Assembly (NCBI RefSeq): GCF_021513275.1 | Contig: NZ_CP090978.1 | Span: 1,860,001-1,924,000, forward strand | Reading direction: 5' to 3' | Length of the DNA: 64,000 nt | DNA from: Paenibacillus hexagrammi | GTDB taxonomy: Bacteria > Bacillota > Bacilli > Paenibacillales > NBRC-103111 | Part shown: positions 53,816-63,313 of the stretch, in pieces | Layout of the letters: the number at the start of each line of letters is the position of its first letter | Numbering within the stretch: position 1 is the stretch's first letter | Made by a program: the position numbers and the translations under genes | Notes under the pieces: model-generated | What the model saw: the letters and a program-made list of their open reading frames with translations, nothing else | What the model was told of the DNA's origin: nothing | Databases searched by the model: none

Positions 53816-55951
53816 TTGCACTTCGCGTCCTTGAACGCGCTTTGGTTTTTATCGGCGTTGCCGATCATTGCCGGCTTGTATTTGTTAAAACGACACTATC
53901 TCGATAAGGAAGTGCCCAGCCAATTGCTATGGAAGCGTGCGCTGCAGCAGCTGGAAGCCAATCGTCCCTGGCAGCGACTGCAAAAGCAGCTTTTGTTGTG
54001 GCTGCAGCTGTTAGCTGCTTTGCTCATGGTAGGAGCCCTGATGAAGCCATTCGTGCCTGCTTGGGACCACGCTGCGGCAAAACCGCATGTTTGGTTTGTT
54101 TTGGACGCATCAGGCAGTATGCAGGCGTTAACGGGAGTATCGACGCGGATGGAACAGGCGAAGCGTCAAATTCTGTCATTTGCCAAAGAGCATGCAGCCT
54201 ATAGCACCTATTCATTACTTGTCATTAAAGATCAGCCCCATATTGCATTGCAAAATCAGTCCGATTTGAAATTGCTGGAGGAAGCGCTAAGTGAAGTTGA
54301 TCCGAGCTACGGCCATGCAGCTTATATGGAGACGCTTTCTCTTGCTTCTGCGCTGACTCGGGATGAGAAAAATGCGGAGGTTCGCGTTTATTCAGACTGT
54401 GAATGGACAGAATCAGCAGAAGGCATTGTGTTCTCGGTTCCGGTTACCGTTGAAAAGCTGGACACATCGAACTCTGCTGGGAATGTGAGTATTCTGCAAT
54501 TTGGTGTCAATCATTCCTCTGAAGGTGATGAGGAGCAAGCTGTTGCCGTTTATAAAAATTGGGGCGCTGAGCCTGTAAGCTTTCGCGCAGCCTTATATGC
54601 AGAAACAAAGGCACCTGTCATTCAGCAGGTTATGCTTCAGGCAGGCGAGCAGCAGTCCATGTATTGGAATCATCTATCGCCGGCTTCGTATTATCAGCTG
54701 CAAATCGATTCGAATGATGCTTTAGAGATGGACAATATTGCGTATGCGTTTGCCGAATATAGAGAACGCAGGCGTGCGTTATATGTGGGAAAGGATAATT
54801 TGTTTCTTGAAAAAGCGCTGTCCTTGGCAAAAGTGGATGTAATCAAAAGCCAACGGGGGGCTGACGGGACGTATTCGTTGCCAAGCGGGAGGGATCAGGA
54901 TCTTATTATTCTAAACGGAGTCATGGATAGCGAGATTGCCGGAAATGAGTGGGGCAAGATGATTCGTGAGGAGCCTGTGCTTTCCATTCCGCCTGCTGAT
55001 GATACACAAGGTGCTCTGAACTCAGCCTCTGCAGAACCTCCTTTTCAGTTGACGGACCACCCCGTTACTCGCCTCCTGCAATGGCAGGATGTCCATGTGT
55101 CCAAGATAGGACATGCTGTTTTGAACACTTCTTCTACCGACCTAACTTGGGCAAAAGCAATTATTTCAACGCGTAATCAGCCGCTTCTTCTAGCTGGGGA
55201 ACAAATGGGGGTTTCAAGGCTGTTGTTTGCCTTTTCTCTAGAACAATCGGATCTGCCGCTGCGCGCGGAATTTCCGATTCTTATCCAGAATGCTGTTTCA
55301 TGGCTGACGAATCAAGCGGGAGGTAATCTGGGACGCAGGACGGCATCAGAGCAATTGGAAATGGCCATATCTCCGGAATCGGTTAAAGCTGAGTGGCAGA
55401 GGGTATCATCCCCCGAAATGCATAGACCGGAGGGGCAGCGGCTGTCTGCAACGGATGAAACTAGGAATGCGGGGCAAGTAACAGATGCATCTGAAATTTT
55501 GGAAACACGACGATCCTCTAGCCCAAGTAAATCGAAGAATGAACAGCATGCAGGTGTCTCGGCTGTAACGAGTGATGACCGGGCGATGTCAGATTCAGAG
55601 GAAGTACATCCTATTGGAAAAACAGTAAATGGACTGTCCTCTGTACAAAAAGTCCCCGCTATACCAGGCTTGTACAAGTTTGTTGAATATGATCGCTCAG
55701 GAGCAGTCATCCAATCGAGGTTGCTTGAGTCGATTCTAGACCCACGGGAATCCCGCATTGGGACAACCGTAGATCTGAAGCTAGTTACTGACAGTGAGCA
55801 TGTAGGCCCAGCGGTAGGAGCTGACAGCCCGTCCCTTCTTACTTCAAGTGATAAGGAGTCAGCATCGAATGCGTCGATGATGACGTGGATCACAGCCTTT
55901 ATTCTAGCGCTTCTTCTCGTGGAATGGGAGGTGTATAGGCGTGGGTATTAA
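53816..55951 (+). CDS. Membrane-anchored vWA protein (BatA-like)
   Basis: 711 residues. The N-terminal BatA helices (LNALWFLSALPIIAGLYLL, then LLLWLQLLAALLMVGALM) precede a vWA domain with the complete MIDAS DASGSM (about residue 97) and a regulatory-looking Ser/Glu-rich linker (about 530-600). A single C-terminal transmembrane segment (WITAFILALLLVEW) completes it. BatA proteins sit next to MoxR/DUF58 in many bacteria. The TTG start is supported by AAAGGGGGA. Its end overlaps the next gene by 11 bases. Confidence 0.9.
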   Translation: MHFASLNALWFLSALPIIAGLYLLKRHYLDKEVPSQLLWKRALQQLEANRPWQRLQKQLLLWLQLLAALLMVGALMKPFVPAWDHAAAKPHVWFVLDASGSMQALTGVSTRMEQAKRQILSFAKEHAAYSTYSLLVIKDQPHIALQNQSDLKLLEEALSEVDPSYGHAAYMETLSLASALTRDEKNAEVRVYSDCEWTESAEGIVFSVPVTVEKLDTSNSAGNVSILQFGVNHSSEGDEEQAVAVYKNWGAEPVSFRAALYAETKAPVIQQVMLQAGEQQSMYWNHLSPASYYQLQIDSNDALEMDNIAYAFAEYRERRRALYVGKDNLFLEKALSLAKVDVIKSQRGADGTYSLPSGRDQDLIILNGVMDSEIAGNEWGKMIREEPVLSIPPADDTQGALNSASAEPPFQLTDHPVTRLLQWQDVHVSKIGHAVLNTSSTDLTWAKAIISTRNQPLLLAGEQMGVSRLLFAFSLEQSDLPLRAEFPILIQNAVSWLTNQAGGNLGRRTASEQLEMAISPESVKAEWQRVSSPEMHRPEGQRLSATDETRNAGQVTDASEILETRRSSSPSKSKNEQHAGVSAVTSDDRAMSDSEEVHPIGKTVNGLSSVQKVPAIPGLYKFVEYDRSGAVIQSRLLESILDPRESRIGTTVDLKLVTDSEHVGPAVGADSPSLLTSSDKESASNASMMTWITAFILALLLVEWEVYRRGY

Positions 55952-58905
55952 TTGGGAAAGACCTTGGCTGCTGCTGCTTCTTGTGCTTCTACTCTTGTAT
56001 ACATGGTTGGTATGGAAGCGAGCACCTCGCTTATACGGGGTACGTAAATACATTGTCTTCACATTGCGTTTTTTCCTGCTTTTGCTGCTCATATGCTGTC
56101 TAGCAGGGACTCAGGTTTTTACTTGGCAGCACAATCGCAGTGTTGTGTTTGCCGTCGATCGATCGGATAGTGTAAAAGCTCAAAGTACACTAGCGAGCTG
56201 GATTCAAAGTGCTGCGCAAACAAAAGCCGCCGAAGATGTAACAGGCGTGGTATCCATTGGATTGGATGCGGCGCTGGAGACAGCAGTTTCGAATCGTTCC
56301 TTGGAAGACTTCAATTTTACGACAAAGATGAATACTCAATTCAGCAACATTGCGGAAGGCTTGCAGTTGGGGGCCGGGATGCTCCATACAGAGGGAGGCA
56401 AACGTATCGTTCTGCTCAGTGACGGGGGAGGAGAATGTAGGCGATATGCTGCGGCAGGGCAACCTCCTGAAGGATCTCGGAGTACCTGTGGATGTCGTTC
56501 CGATCCCGCAGCGGGAGCGCAAGGATGCGGCAGTGGAGTCGCTTCAAATACCCGATAAGCTGTTCCAAGCCGAAGGCTATACTGTGGAAGTTAGGATTCG
56601 CTCTACATTCACGGGAGGCGCAAAGCTGCGCATCTATGAAGATCATCATGAAATGACCGAACAGGATGTTGAGCTGGAAAAGGGGGAGAACCGCTTTGCT
56701 ATCAAGACATTGGCCAAGGAGCCCGGTTTTCATTCGTACAAGGCGGAGCTGTATACGGAGGGTGACGAGCTGTCCGTCAATAATACTGACTATGCCTTTA
56801 GTCAAGTGGAAGGTCCGCCTAAGGTACTAATTGTGGAGGGAACAGAGGGGAACTCACGCAATATAGAGGCAGCTCTTCAATCCGCGCTGGTTCCTTATGA
56901 AACCATTCAACCGGAGCTACTTTCTAATGAGCTAGTCGTTTACGCAGGCTATGACAGCATTGTACTGAACAATGTGCCGGCTACAAGAATTCCTCAGGCG
57001 AAAATGGACATGATCGAGCGGGCGGTGCGTGACTACAGTGTCGGACTCGTGATGCTTGGCGGGGAGGACAGCTATGGACTAGGCGGGTATTTTCAAACGC
57101 CGATTGAGCGTGCGCTGCCGGTGTATATGGATTTGCGGGGGAAAAGAGAAATTCCTTCCCTCGGGATCGTGCTAGTCATCGATAAATCAGGAAGCATGTC
57201 CGGCGATAAAATGAAGTTGGCTCAAGAGGCCGCTTCTCGCACCGTCGATTTGCTAAGGGATAAGGATACGCTTGGCGTACTAGGTTTTGACTCCTCACCG
57301 GTATGGTATGTGAAGCCGCAGCAGCTGGCAAATAAAGACGAGATTATCGGTAAAATCAATTCAATTCCGGCTGACGGAGGAACTGAAATTTATTCAGCTG
57401 TCGCTGAGGCTTATACACAGTTAAAGAATGTGGACGCACAGCGGAAGCATATCATTCTGCTGACGGACGGGCAATCCTCGACAAATCAGAGCTACCAAGC
57501 GCTGGCACAAAGCATGCAGCAGCAAAATGTGACGATGTCAACGGTAGCCATCGGGACAGATGCAGACCAGACCTTGCTCAAGCTGCTAGCTGAGCTAGCA
57601 AAGGGCAGATATTACGCTGCTGTGGATGAAACAACGATTCCCGCCATTTTTAGCCGGGAGGCTGTTCTCATCTCAAGAACCTATGTGGTGAATCAGCCAT
57701 TTGTCCCCTCTTTTACAGGGGGCGCGGAATGGGGCAATCTGTTTGGGAGCGGAGTTCCTGGGCTAAAGGGCTATATAGCAACAACGCCAAAAGAGACGGC
57801 AGAGGTTGTCTTATCAAGCGCTGAGCCGGATCCGATTCTGGCAACGTGGCAGTATGGCACTGGAAGATCAGCTGCGTGGACAAGTGATGTGACGGGCGGT
57901 TGGTCGTCTGATTGGGTTGCGTGGCAGAGATTTCCTGCCTTTCTTACCGGTTTGATCAAATGGACATTTCCGCAATTCCAGTCTTCCCCGCTTACCTTGA
58001 CGACGCACGTGTCAGGTAATGAAGCTTCGTTGGAGGCTGAGGTAGGGGACCCTCGTTTCCATGGGGATCTCCAAGCTGTGGCAACCGATGCATCGCTGCA
58101 AACGAAGGAACTCAGCTTCATACCGACTGCACCTGGAACTTATTCAACCAGGATGCCTGTGGATAAGTCTGGCGTCTATCTTCTGCAAACCAAGCTGCTT
58201 GATACTGATAATGGACATGGAGGCGAGCCGCAGGTTGTCGGCAGCGCAACGACGGGGGTTGTTGTTCCTTATTCCCCTGAGTACCGGATTACAGACGGAC
58301 AAGGGCTTACGAAGCTGAAGCAGCTGGCAGACTTAACCGGTGGCCGGATGCTGTCTCTGGAGCATCCGGAAGAGGTATTCGCCTTCGAACCCGCAGGGCA
58401 GAGGCAAGAGAAGCCCATCAGCGAATGCCTGCTGATGGCAGCACTTGCGCTGCTGCTGCTCGATATCGCAGCGCGCCGCATAAGCTGGCCGTCCGGGCTC
58501 CTTCGCCGGACGGCAGCAGCAGCTCGGGCCCGCGCAGCAGGCCCGGCTGTGCCGCCGGGCGCGCGCGATGCCCGCGCGCCCGTGAACCCGCCGCCGACGT
58601 GTGCCGTCGTCGGCGATGCCCTGGCGGAGACGCCGCTTGCGCGTCTCCGGGAGCGACAGCAGCTTGCTTCGCGCAAGCTGCATCGCCCTGCGGCGGTGGC
58701 GAAGCCCGCCGCCTCCGCGCCAGCGGCGCCGCCTTCGGCGAGCGCGCCGCTGGCGCCTGGGGCCGCTGCTGCGCAGCAGCGGCCTGGAGCCGGGCCGCCG
58801 CAGCAGGAGGGCGCGGCGCAGAGCGCTCCACCGGCGGCGGAGCGCTCTGCGCCGCCGGACGCGATGAGCCGCTTGCTGGATGCGAAGCGGCGCAATCGAA
58901 GGTGA
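55941..58905 (+). pseudogene. Large vWA/GATase1-like membrane protein, frameshifted
   Basis: The first frame (55941-56558) holds two N-terminal transmembrane helices and a degenerate vWA (FAVDRSDSV) up to IVLLSDG. It then loses the frame in the five-G run at 56424-56428. Deleting one G gives SDGEENVGDMLRQGN and continues to 58905, 987 residues in all. The second part has a GATase1-like segment (DSIVLNNVPATRIPQA, then VGLVMLGGEDSYGLGG) and a full vWA domain with MIDAS VIDKSGSMSGDKM (about 412). A C-terminal transmembrane helix (about 835) and an Ala/Pro/Arg-rich cytosolic tail of about 130 residues, encoded by very G+C-rich DNA, follow. Last gene of the envelope set. Confidence 0.85.
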
Positions 58906-58943
58906 CAGGGAATATTGCCCTGCTCACCTAGCGTTTTGGAAAA

Positions 58944-58989
58944 AAGTGAGATAAACTATTGTAGACAAGTGTCGAAACAAATCTCACTT
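58944..58989. promoter_or_regulatory. Spaced inverted repeat before the small membrane-protein gene
   Basis: Perfect 9-bp arms, AAGTGAGAT (58944-58952) and ATCTCACTT (58981-58989), lie 28 bases apart in the only gap between the vWA gene and the next gene. They flank the region where a promoter must lie, so they could be an operator pair or a leader hairpin. Confidence 0.45.
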
Positions 58990-59014
58990 ATCGCGCTGGA
59001 GGAGGGGAAGTCGG

Positions 59015-59497
59015 ATGGCGAGAAACAGCTATTCCATCGGGCTGCTGCTGATTGGCCTGGCAGTCGTACTGATTCTTGGTAAGATCGGCGTCATTCACTT
59101 TGTATTTGCATTCTTATGGCCGGTCGTGCTGCTTATACCGGGGCTTTTGTTTCATGTGTTATATTTTAACCGTTCTCTTCCTGCGGGCGTGTTGGTGCCG
59201 GGCGGCATCTTAACTACCTATGCCCTGATGTTCTTTTATTGCAATATCTTCGGTTGGCATGCGACGAGTTATTTATGGCCGGGATTTATTCTTGGTGTAG
59301 CCATCGGCCTATATGAATTTCATCTGTTCGATCGAAACAGCGACCGCGGAGTGTGGATCGCAGCTATGGTTTTAGGTATAGTAGCAACCATATGTTTTGC
59401 CATTACATTATTGGTGAAATTGGGCATCTATGTGATTGCCCTGCTATTGATCGCAGCTGGTGTACTAATCATTTCACGCAAACCGAGATCTTGGTAA
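59015..59497 (+). CDS. Small polytopic membrane protein (DUF5668/LiaI-like)
   Basis: 160 residues with about five to six transmembrane helices. The N-terminal SIGLLLIGLAVVLILGKIGV followed by FLWPVVLLIPGLLF is the LiaI/LiaF-TM-like (DUF5668) pattern seen in envelope-stress membrane proteins. GGAGGAGGGG precedes ATG 59015. It lies after the envelope locus with its own putative operator region, so it may respond to similar stress; that is inference. Confidence 0.8.
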   Translation: MARNSYSIGLLLIGLAVVLILGKIGVIHFVFAFLWPVVLLIPGLLFHVLYFNRSLPAGVLVPGGILTTYALMFFYCNIFGWHATSYLWPGFILGVAIGLYEFHLFDRNSDRGVWIAAMVLGIVATICFAITLLVKLGIYVIALLLIAAGVLIISRKPRSW

Positions 59498-59548
59498 CAG
59501 GTAAATGCTACATAATCAGTTGTTTTGCAGAATTACAAGGCAAATATC

Positions 59549-59577
59549 TTGCATAATGTCGCTTTATTGCATATAAT
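59549..59577 (+). promoter_or_regulatory. Promoter of typA
   Basis: TTGCAT (59549-59554), 17 bases, TATAAT (59572-59577), giving a start near 59584. A terminator-like hairpin follows within about 7 bases. Confidence 0.75.
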
Positions 59578-59590
59578 AAGGTTAAATGTC

Positions 59591-59622
59591 AAGCGTCGGC
59601 GCTTTCGTCCGACGCTTCTTTT
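59591..59622 (+). terminator. Intrinsic terminator between the small membrane gene and typA
   Basis: AAGCGTCGG and CCGACGCTT form a perfect 9-bp stem with a 9-base loop and a T-rich tract. It lies downstream of the typA promoter, so it can end upstream transcripts and also attenuate typA. Confidence 0.88.
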
Positions 59623-59669
59623 TATGAGATCAGAGACGAAAATTAAAGGATAGAGAGGGTTTGACATTC

Positions 59670-61511
59670 ATGCACGCAAGAGAGAAGATCCGCAACATTG
59701 CGATTATCGCACACGTTGACCACGGGAAGACGACGCTGGTAGATAAGCTTCTGCAGCAATCCGGTACGTTCCGTGAGAACGAAGCCGTACAGGAAAGAGC
59801 GATGGATTCCAACGATTTAGAGAGAGAGCGCGGAATTACAATTTTGGCTAAGAATACGGCCATTAACTATAAGGATTATTTGATTAACATTGTTGATACA
59901 CCGGGGCATGCCGACTTTGGCGGTGAGGTAGAACGGATCATGAAGATGGTAGACGGTGTACTTCTTGTCGTCGATGCCTTTGAAGGTACGATGCCGCAGA
60001 CGAAGTTTGTGCTTCGTAAAGCATTAGAATCCAATTTGTCACCTGTTGTCGTTGTAAACAAAATCGACCGTCCAAACGCACGTCCAGCAGAGGTTGTGGA
60101 TGAGGTCCTGGATCTCTTTATCGAGCTTGGCGCAACGGATGAACAGTTGGATTTCCACGTTGTATACGCTTCGGCGCTTCAAGGAACTTCGAGCTTGGAT
60201 CCTGATAAGCAAGATGCGAACATGGAAGCTATCTATGAAACGGTTGTCACGCATATTCCTTCTCCTACCGAGGATGTCGAACAGCCGCTGCAATTCCTTG
60301 TTACTTTGATGGATTATAACGAGTATCTAGGACGTATTGGTGTTGGCCGTGTGAACCGCGGTAAAATCCGTCAAGGACAAAGTGTTGCGGTGATGACGCG
60401 CGAGGGCGGTATGAAGCAGGCAAGAATTGAAAAGCTGTTTGGCTTCTCTGGACTTAAGCGTGTAGAAATCGAGGAAGCGGGCGCTGGCGATATTATTGCG
60501 ATAGCCGGTATTAAAGACATCAATATCGGAGAAACGATCGCAGATCCTGCCAATCCTGAGGCGCTGCCGGTGCTTAAGATTGATGAGCCGACGCTGCAAA
60601 TGACATTCCTTGTTAACAACAGCCCATTCGCAGGCCGTGAAGGGAAATGGGTCACTTCCCGCAAGCTTCGTGAGCGTCTGTACAAAGAGCTTGAAACTGA
60701 TGTGAGCTTGCGCGTAGAAGATACGGATAGCCCGGATGCATTTATCGTATCTGGCCGCGGTGAGCTTCACCTAGGTATTCTGATTGAGAATATGCGCCGT
60801 GAAGGTTACGAGCTTCAGGTATCCAAGCCGGAAGTTATCATCCGTGAGATTGACGGACAAAAGATGGAGCCGATTGAGCGTTTGATCATCGACGTTCCGG
60901 AAGAAAGCATGGGCTCCGTTATGGAGAGTCTGGGAACACGCAAAGCTGAGATGGTCAATATGATCAATAACGGCAGCGGTAATGTTCGCCTTGAATTCCT
61001 TATCCCGGCACGTGGATTAATCGGATATAGAACGTATTTCTTGACGCTGACTCGCGGCTATGGAGTTATGAACCATGCGTTTGACAGCTACGGTCCTTAC
61101 ATGGGGGCTGGAGTTGGCGGACGTCATGAAGGTGTGTTGGTTTCCAGTGAAACGGGCGTATCCACGTTGTACGGAATTCTGTCCGTTGAAGATCGCGGAA
61201 TCCTGTTCGTACATCCGCAAACAGAGGTTTATGAGGGCATGATCGTTGGCGAGCACACACGTGATAACGATATTATCGTGAACATTTGTAAAGAAAAAGC
61301 GGTCAATAATATCCGTTCTGCGAACAAAGAAGAAACGGTGAAAATGAAAACACCTCGCATTTATTCTTTGGAGCAGGCGCTTGAATACTGTAATGATGAT
61401 GAGTATTGTGAAATTACGCCGAAGTCCGTTCGTTTGCGTAAAAAGATTTTGAATAAATCAGAGCGTGAGCGTGCCGAGAAGCATCGTAAAATGGCTGAAA
61501 CGAACGTGTAA
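59670..61511 (+). CDS. typA: Translational GTPase TypA/BipA
   Basis: 613 residues, the family length. G1 AHVDHGKTT, the ERERGITI switch I, G3 [13 protein letters not shown]4 NKIDR, domain II, EF-G-like domains III and V, and the TypA-specific C-terminal domain. It is a ribosome-binding GTPase that aids 50S assembly at low temperature and under stress. ATG 59670 is preferred to TTG 59661, because AGAGAGGG would be too close to the latter. Followed by ylaH, as in Bacillus (YlaG). Confidence 0.97.
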   Translation: MHAREKIRNIAIIAHVDHGKTTLVDKLLQQSGTFRENEAVQERAMDSNDLERERGITILAKNTAINYKDYLINIVDTPGHADFGGEVERIMKMVDGVLLVVDAFEGTMPQTKFVLRKALESNLSPVVVVNKIDRPNARPAEVVDEVLDLFIELGATDEQLDFHVVYASALQGTSSLDPDKQDANMEAIYETVVTHIPSPTEDVEQPLQFLVTLMDYNEYLGRIGVGRVNRGKIRQGQSVAVMTREGGMKQARIEKLFGFSGLKRVEIEEAGAGDIIAIAGIKDINIGETIADPANPEALPVLKIDEPTLQMTFLVNNSPFAGREGKWVTSRKLRERLYKELETDVSLRVEDTDSPDAFIVSGRGELHLGILIENMRREGYELQVSKPEVIIREIDGQKMEPIERLIIDVPEESMGSVMESLGTRKAEMVNMINNGSGNVRLEFLIPARGLIGYRTYFLTLTRGYGVMNHAFDSYGPYMGAGVGGRHEGVLVSSETGVSTLYGILSVEDRGILFVHPQTEVYEGMIVGEHTRDNDIIVNICKEKAVNNIRSANKEETVKMKTPRIYSLEQALEYCNDDEYCEITPKSVRLRKKILNKSERERAEKHRKMAETNV

Positions 61512-61523
61512 ACATGTCATGAA

Positions 61524-61572
61524 AAGAGGGAAATGCGGAAAAAGCGCAGCTTTTGCCGGCATTTCCCTTTCC
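61524..61572 (+). terminator. Hairpin after typA
   Basis: GGGAAATGC pairs with GCATTTCCC, and the loop (AAAAAGC with GCTTTT) pairs further. The T-tract is interrupted (TTTCCC), so partial read-through into ylaH is likely. Confidence 0.6.
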
Positions 61573-61608
61573 CTATTAGGAATTATTTTATTTTGGAGGT
61601 GCGCACGG

Positions 61609-61893
61609 ATGCAGTGGTTGACCGGATGGTTTGGAAACCATATCTACATTACATATCTATTAATCTTTATCTTCATGTCCTACGTTTACAATAAAGTATT
61701 CCGTACTCGGAAGCTGCCTGTCCTCAAAACGCTGCTCGTCTATGTACTGATCGCGATCGGCTCGATCATGCTGTTGGTGTTTCAGGTGGCAGGGCTCCCG
61801 ATTATTCTTAGCTTAGCCGTTGCTGTATTGTTGATGCTTCTTGTTCGTGTGCGTTATTTTGTCGAGAGGCGCACTGGCAAGAGACCTTCTTGA
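61609..61893 (+). CDS. ylaH: YlaH-like family protein
   Basis: 94 residues with two or three transmembrane helices (NHIYITYLLIFIFMSYVYNK, then LKTLLVYVLIAIGSIMLLVF and LPIILSLAVAVLLMLLVRV). YlaH follows typA in bacilli; its function is unknown. GGAGGTG precedes ATG 61609. Confidence 0.9.
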   Translation: MQWLTGWFGNHIYITYLLIFIFMSYVYNKVFRTRKLPVLKTLLVYVLIAIGSIMLLVFQVAGLPIILSLAVAVLLMLLVRVRYFVERRTGKRPS

Positions 61894-61918
61894 TAATCCG
61901 CGTGTAAGGAGGGAGCAA

Positions 61919-62353
61919 ATGGTTCAGTACTGGCTTACCCCTGTCAAGCTGAAGGAGCCTGTTACGATCGGGGCAGACCGAATTTGCTGTATACAGCTTG
62001 AAGAGTTAGAGGATTTTCGACATAAGGCAAGTTTGCAGCATGCTAGGCTGCTCCCTTTGTTTAAGGCTGATCTGCTGCTCAGTGATGATGAAGATGCATG
62101 TGGATCAGAATGGGAGGCACTGAAGCTATCTGAAGAGGGATGTATTGTATTTGATGGTAACCTGTTGACGCTTTCTCACTGTGCCGAGGCATTTCTAGAT
62201 CGAATGCTGGATACGAAAGTGACGCAAAGCTTGGTTGAAACATTGCTAGAGAACTCATCTGCTGCATCCGTGCAAAGCATCTGGCTGCACAAGTGGTTGG
62301 AATGGTTAAACAAAGGGTATGCGGTTATGTTGCTGAGAGAGGACGGGATCTAA
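61919..62353 (+). CDS. Conserved-looking soluble protein of unknown function
   Basis: 144 residues, not recognised: MVQYWLTPVKLKEPVTIGAD at the N-terminus, an acidic central part (LLLSDDEDACGSEWEALKLS) and a C-terminus with two Trp pairs (WLHKWLEWLNKGYAVMLL). AGGAGGG precedes ATG 61919. The stop overlaps the next start by TAATG. It takes the place of ylaI in the Bacillus order but is not YlaI, which is a short zinc-ribbon protein. Confidence 0.8.
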   Translation: MVQYWLTPVKLKEPVTIGADRICCIQLEELEDFRHKASLQHARLLPLFKADLLLSDDEDACGSEWEALKLSEEGCIVFDGNLLTLSHCAEAFLDRMLDTKVTQSLVETLLENSSAASVQSIWLHKWLEWLNKGYAVMLLREDGI

Positions 62354-62625
62354 TGAAGCTGCAAGACGCATTATTTAATTGGCTGCAAATGCACATCGTC
62401 GTAGAAGCCAGACCCGATGACCAAGCTGCAAAGGACACGTTGGATTTTTTCGCGGTAGTGCTAAATGAAGACCACGCAGTGAGCGGAATGGAAACGCTTG
62501 AAGATACGCTGAAAATCACAATCACCTATGAACAAGAAGGGATTAGTAAACAGCAAGTCTTTGACCGCGAGGCCGCAGAAAAGTTACTCGAGGATATTAA
62601 TTCCAATCCAAAATATAACCAATAG
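62353..62625 (+). CDS. Small soluble protein of unknown function
   Basis: 90 residues: MKLQDALFNWLQMHIVVEAR, then a segment resembling a ferredoxin-like fold (MKLQDAL, VVLNEDH, LKITITYEQ) and a C-terminal EAAEKLLEDINSNPKYN. It is translationally coupled to the preceding gene (TAATG), so the two proteins may work together. Family unknown. Confidence 0.8.
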   Translation: MKLQDALFNWLQMHIVVEARPDDQAAKDTLDFFAVVLNEDHAVSGMETLEDTLKITITYEQEGISKQQVFDREAAEKLLEDINSNPKYNQ

Positions 62626-62800
62626 CGCCTGTTCTGCGACATAACTTTTCCAGTTTGGAGATACAATAGGGTATATCCACCTGAAAAAGCATTCACGCGG
62701 AGCAAAAATAGATTTCTAATGGTGGAACACGTAGGTTTCCTTATGATATACTGATATTGTAAGGTTGGTATGCTACTACCTTGTAGGAGGCGCAAACATC

Positions 62801-63313
62801 ATGCCAGAAATGATCTCAACTTTACCGGAGCAGCTATTTGTAGTCCTGCAAAAAGAGAAATTTTTAATTCTGAACACCCTTGATGCAGATTCTGGCTATC
62901 CAAGTGTTCATGCAATTTCTTGGGTTTATGCCAAAGACCCTGGAACTTTGCGATTTGCTGTTGATGCACGGTCCCGGATCGTGTCCAATCTTCAGAAGAA
63001 CCCGCACGTCTCCTTGAGCTTTATCGGGGCTGGCTCTGTCCATGCCATCAACGGGAGTGCGCGCGTAGTAACAGACTCCTTGGAGGATGTTCCTTTCAAG
63101 CTGGCTTGTGTCGATGTCGACATTGAGTCGGTTCATGACGCTATGTTTTATGGCGCTCGAATTGTAACTGAACCTGAATATGAGAAAACTTATGACAAGC
63201 GGGCTGCTGACAAGCTCGACGGTCAAGTTTTTGATGCGATGAAAAAGCCTAGACATGCTTTGTGCAGTCAGGCTTTTTGTTATCTCATCATGATTTGTCA
63301 TATTATAGGTTAG
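62801..63313 (+). CDS. PNPOx-fold (pyridoxamine 5'-phosphate oxidase family) protein
   Basis: A split-barrel flavin/PLP-type protein: FVVLQKEKFLILNTLDADSG, then SWVYAKDPGTLRFAVDARSRIVSNL and HVSLSFIGAGSVHAINGSARV. It corresponds to YlaL, the gene after ylaK in bacilli. AGGAGGCG precedes ATG 62801; the TTG at 62765 has no such site. As printed it ends at 63313, running through its own terminator (63242-63280). One more A in the five-A run at 63242-63246 gives VFDAMKKA and a TAG at 63250, a 150-residue protein, so the last 20 residues are probably an artefact. Confidence 0.9.
   Translation: MPEMISTLPEQLFVVLQKEKFLILNTLDADSGYPSVHAISWVYAKDPGTLRFAVDARSRIVSNLQKNPHVSLSFIGAGSVHAINGSARVVTDSLEDVPFKLACVDVDIESVHDAMFYGARIVTEPEYEKTYDKRAADKLDGQVFDAMKKPRHALCSQAFCYLIMICHIIG
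63242..63280 (+). terminator. Intrinsic terminator after the PNPOx-fold gene
   Basis: AAAAAGCCT and AGGCTTTTT form a perfect 9-bp stem with an inner GAC/GTC pair, followed by TGTT. The printed reading frame passes through it. Confidence 0.85.

Noticed and set aside
58269..58931. Overlapping open frames on both strands at the 3' end of the vWA gene
   Set aside because: They are explained by the G+C-rich, Ala/Pro-coding tail of the plus-strand gene and have no independent support.
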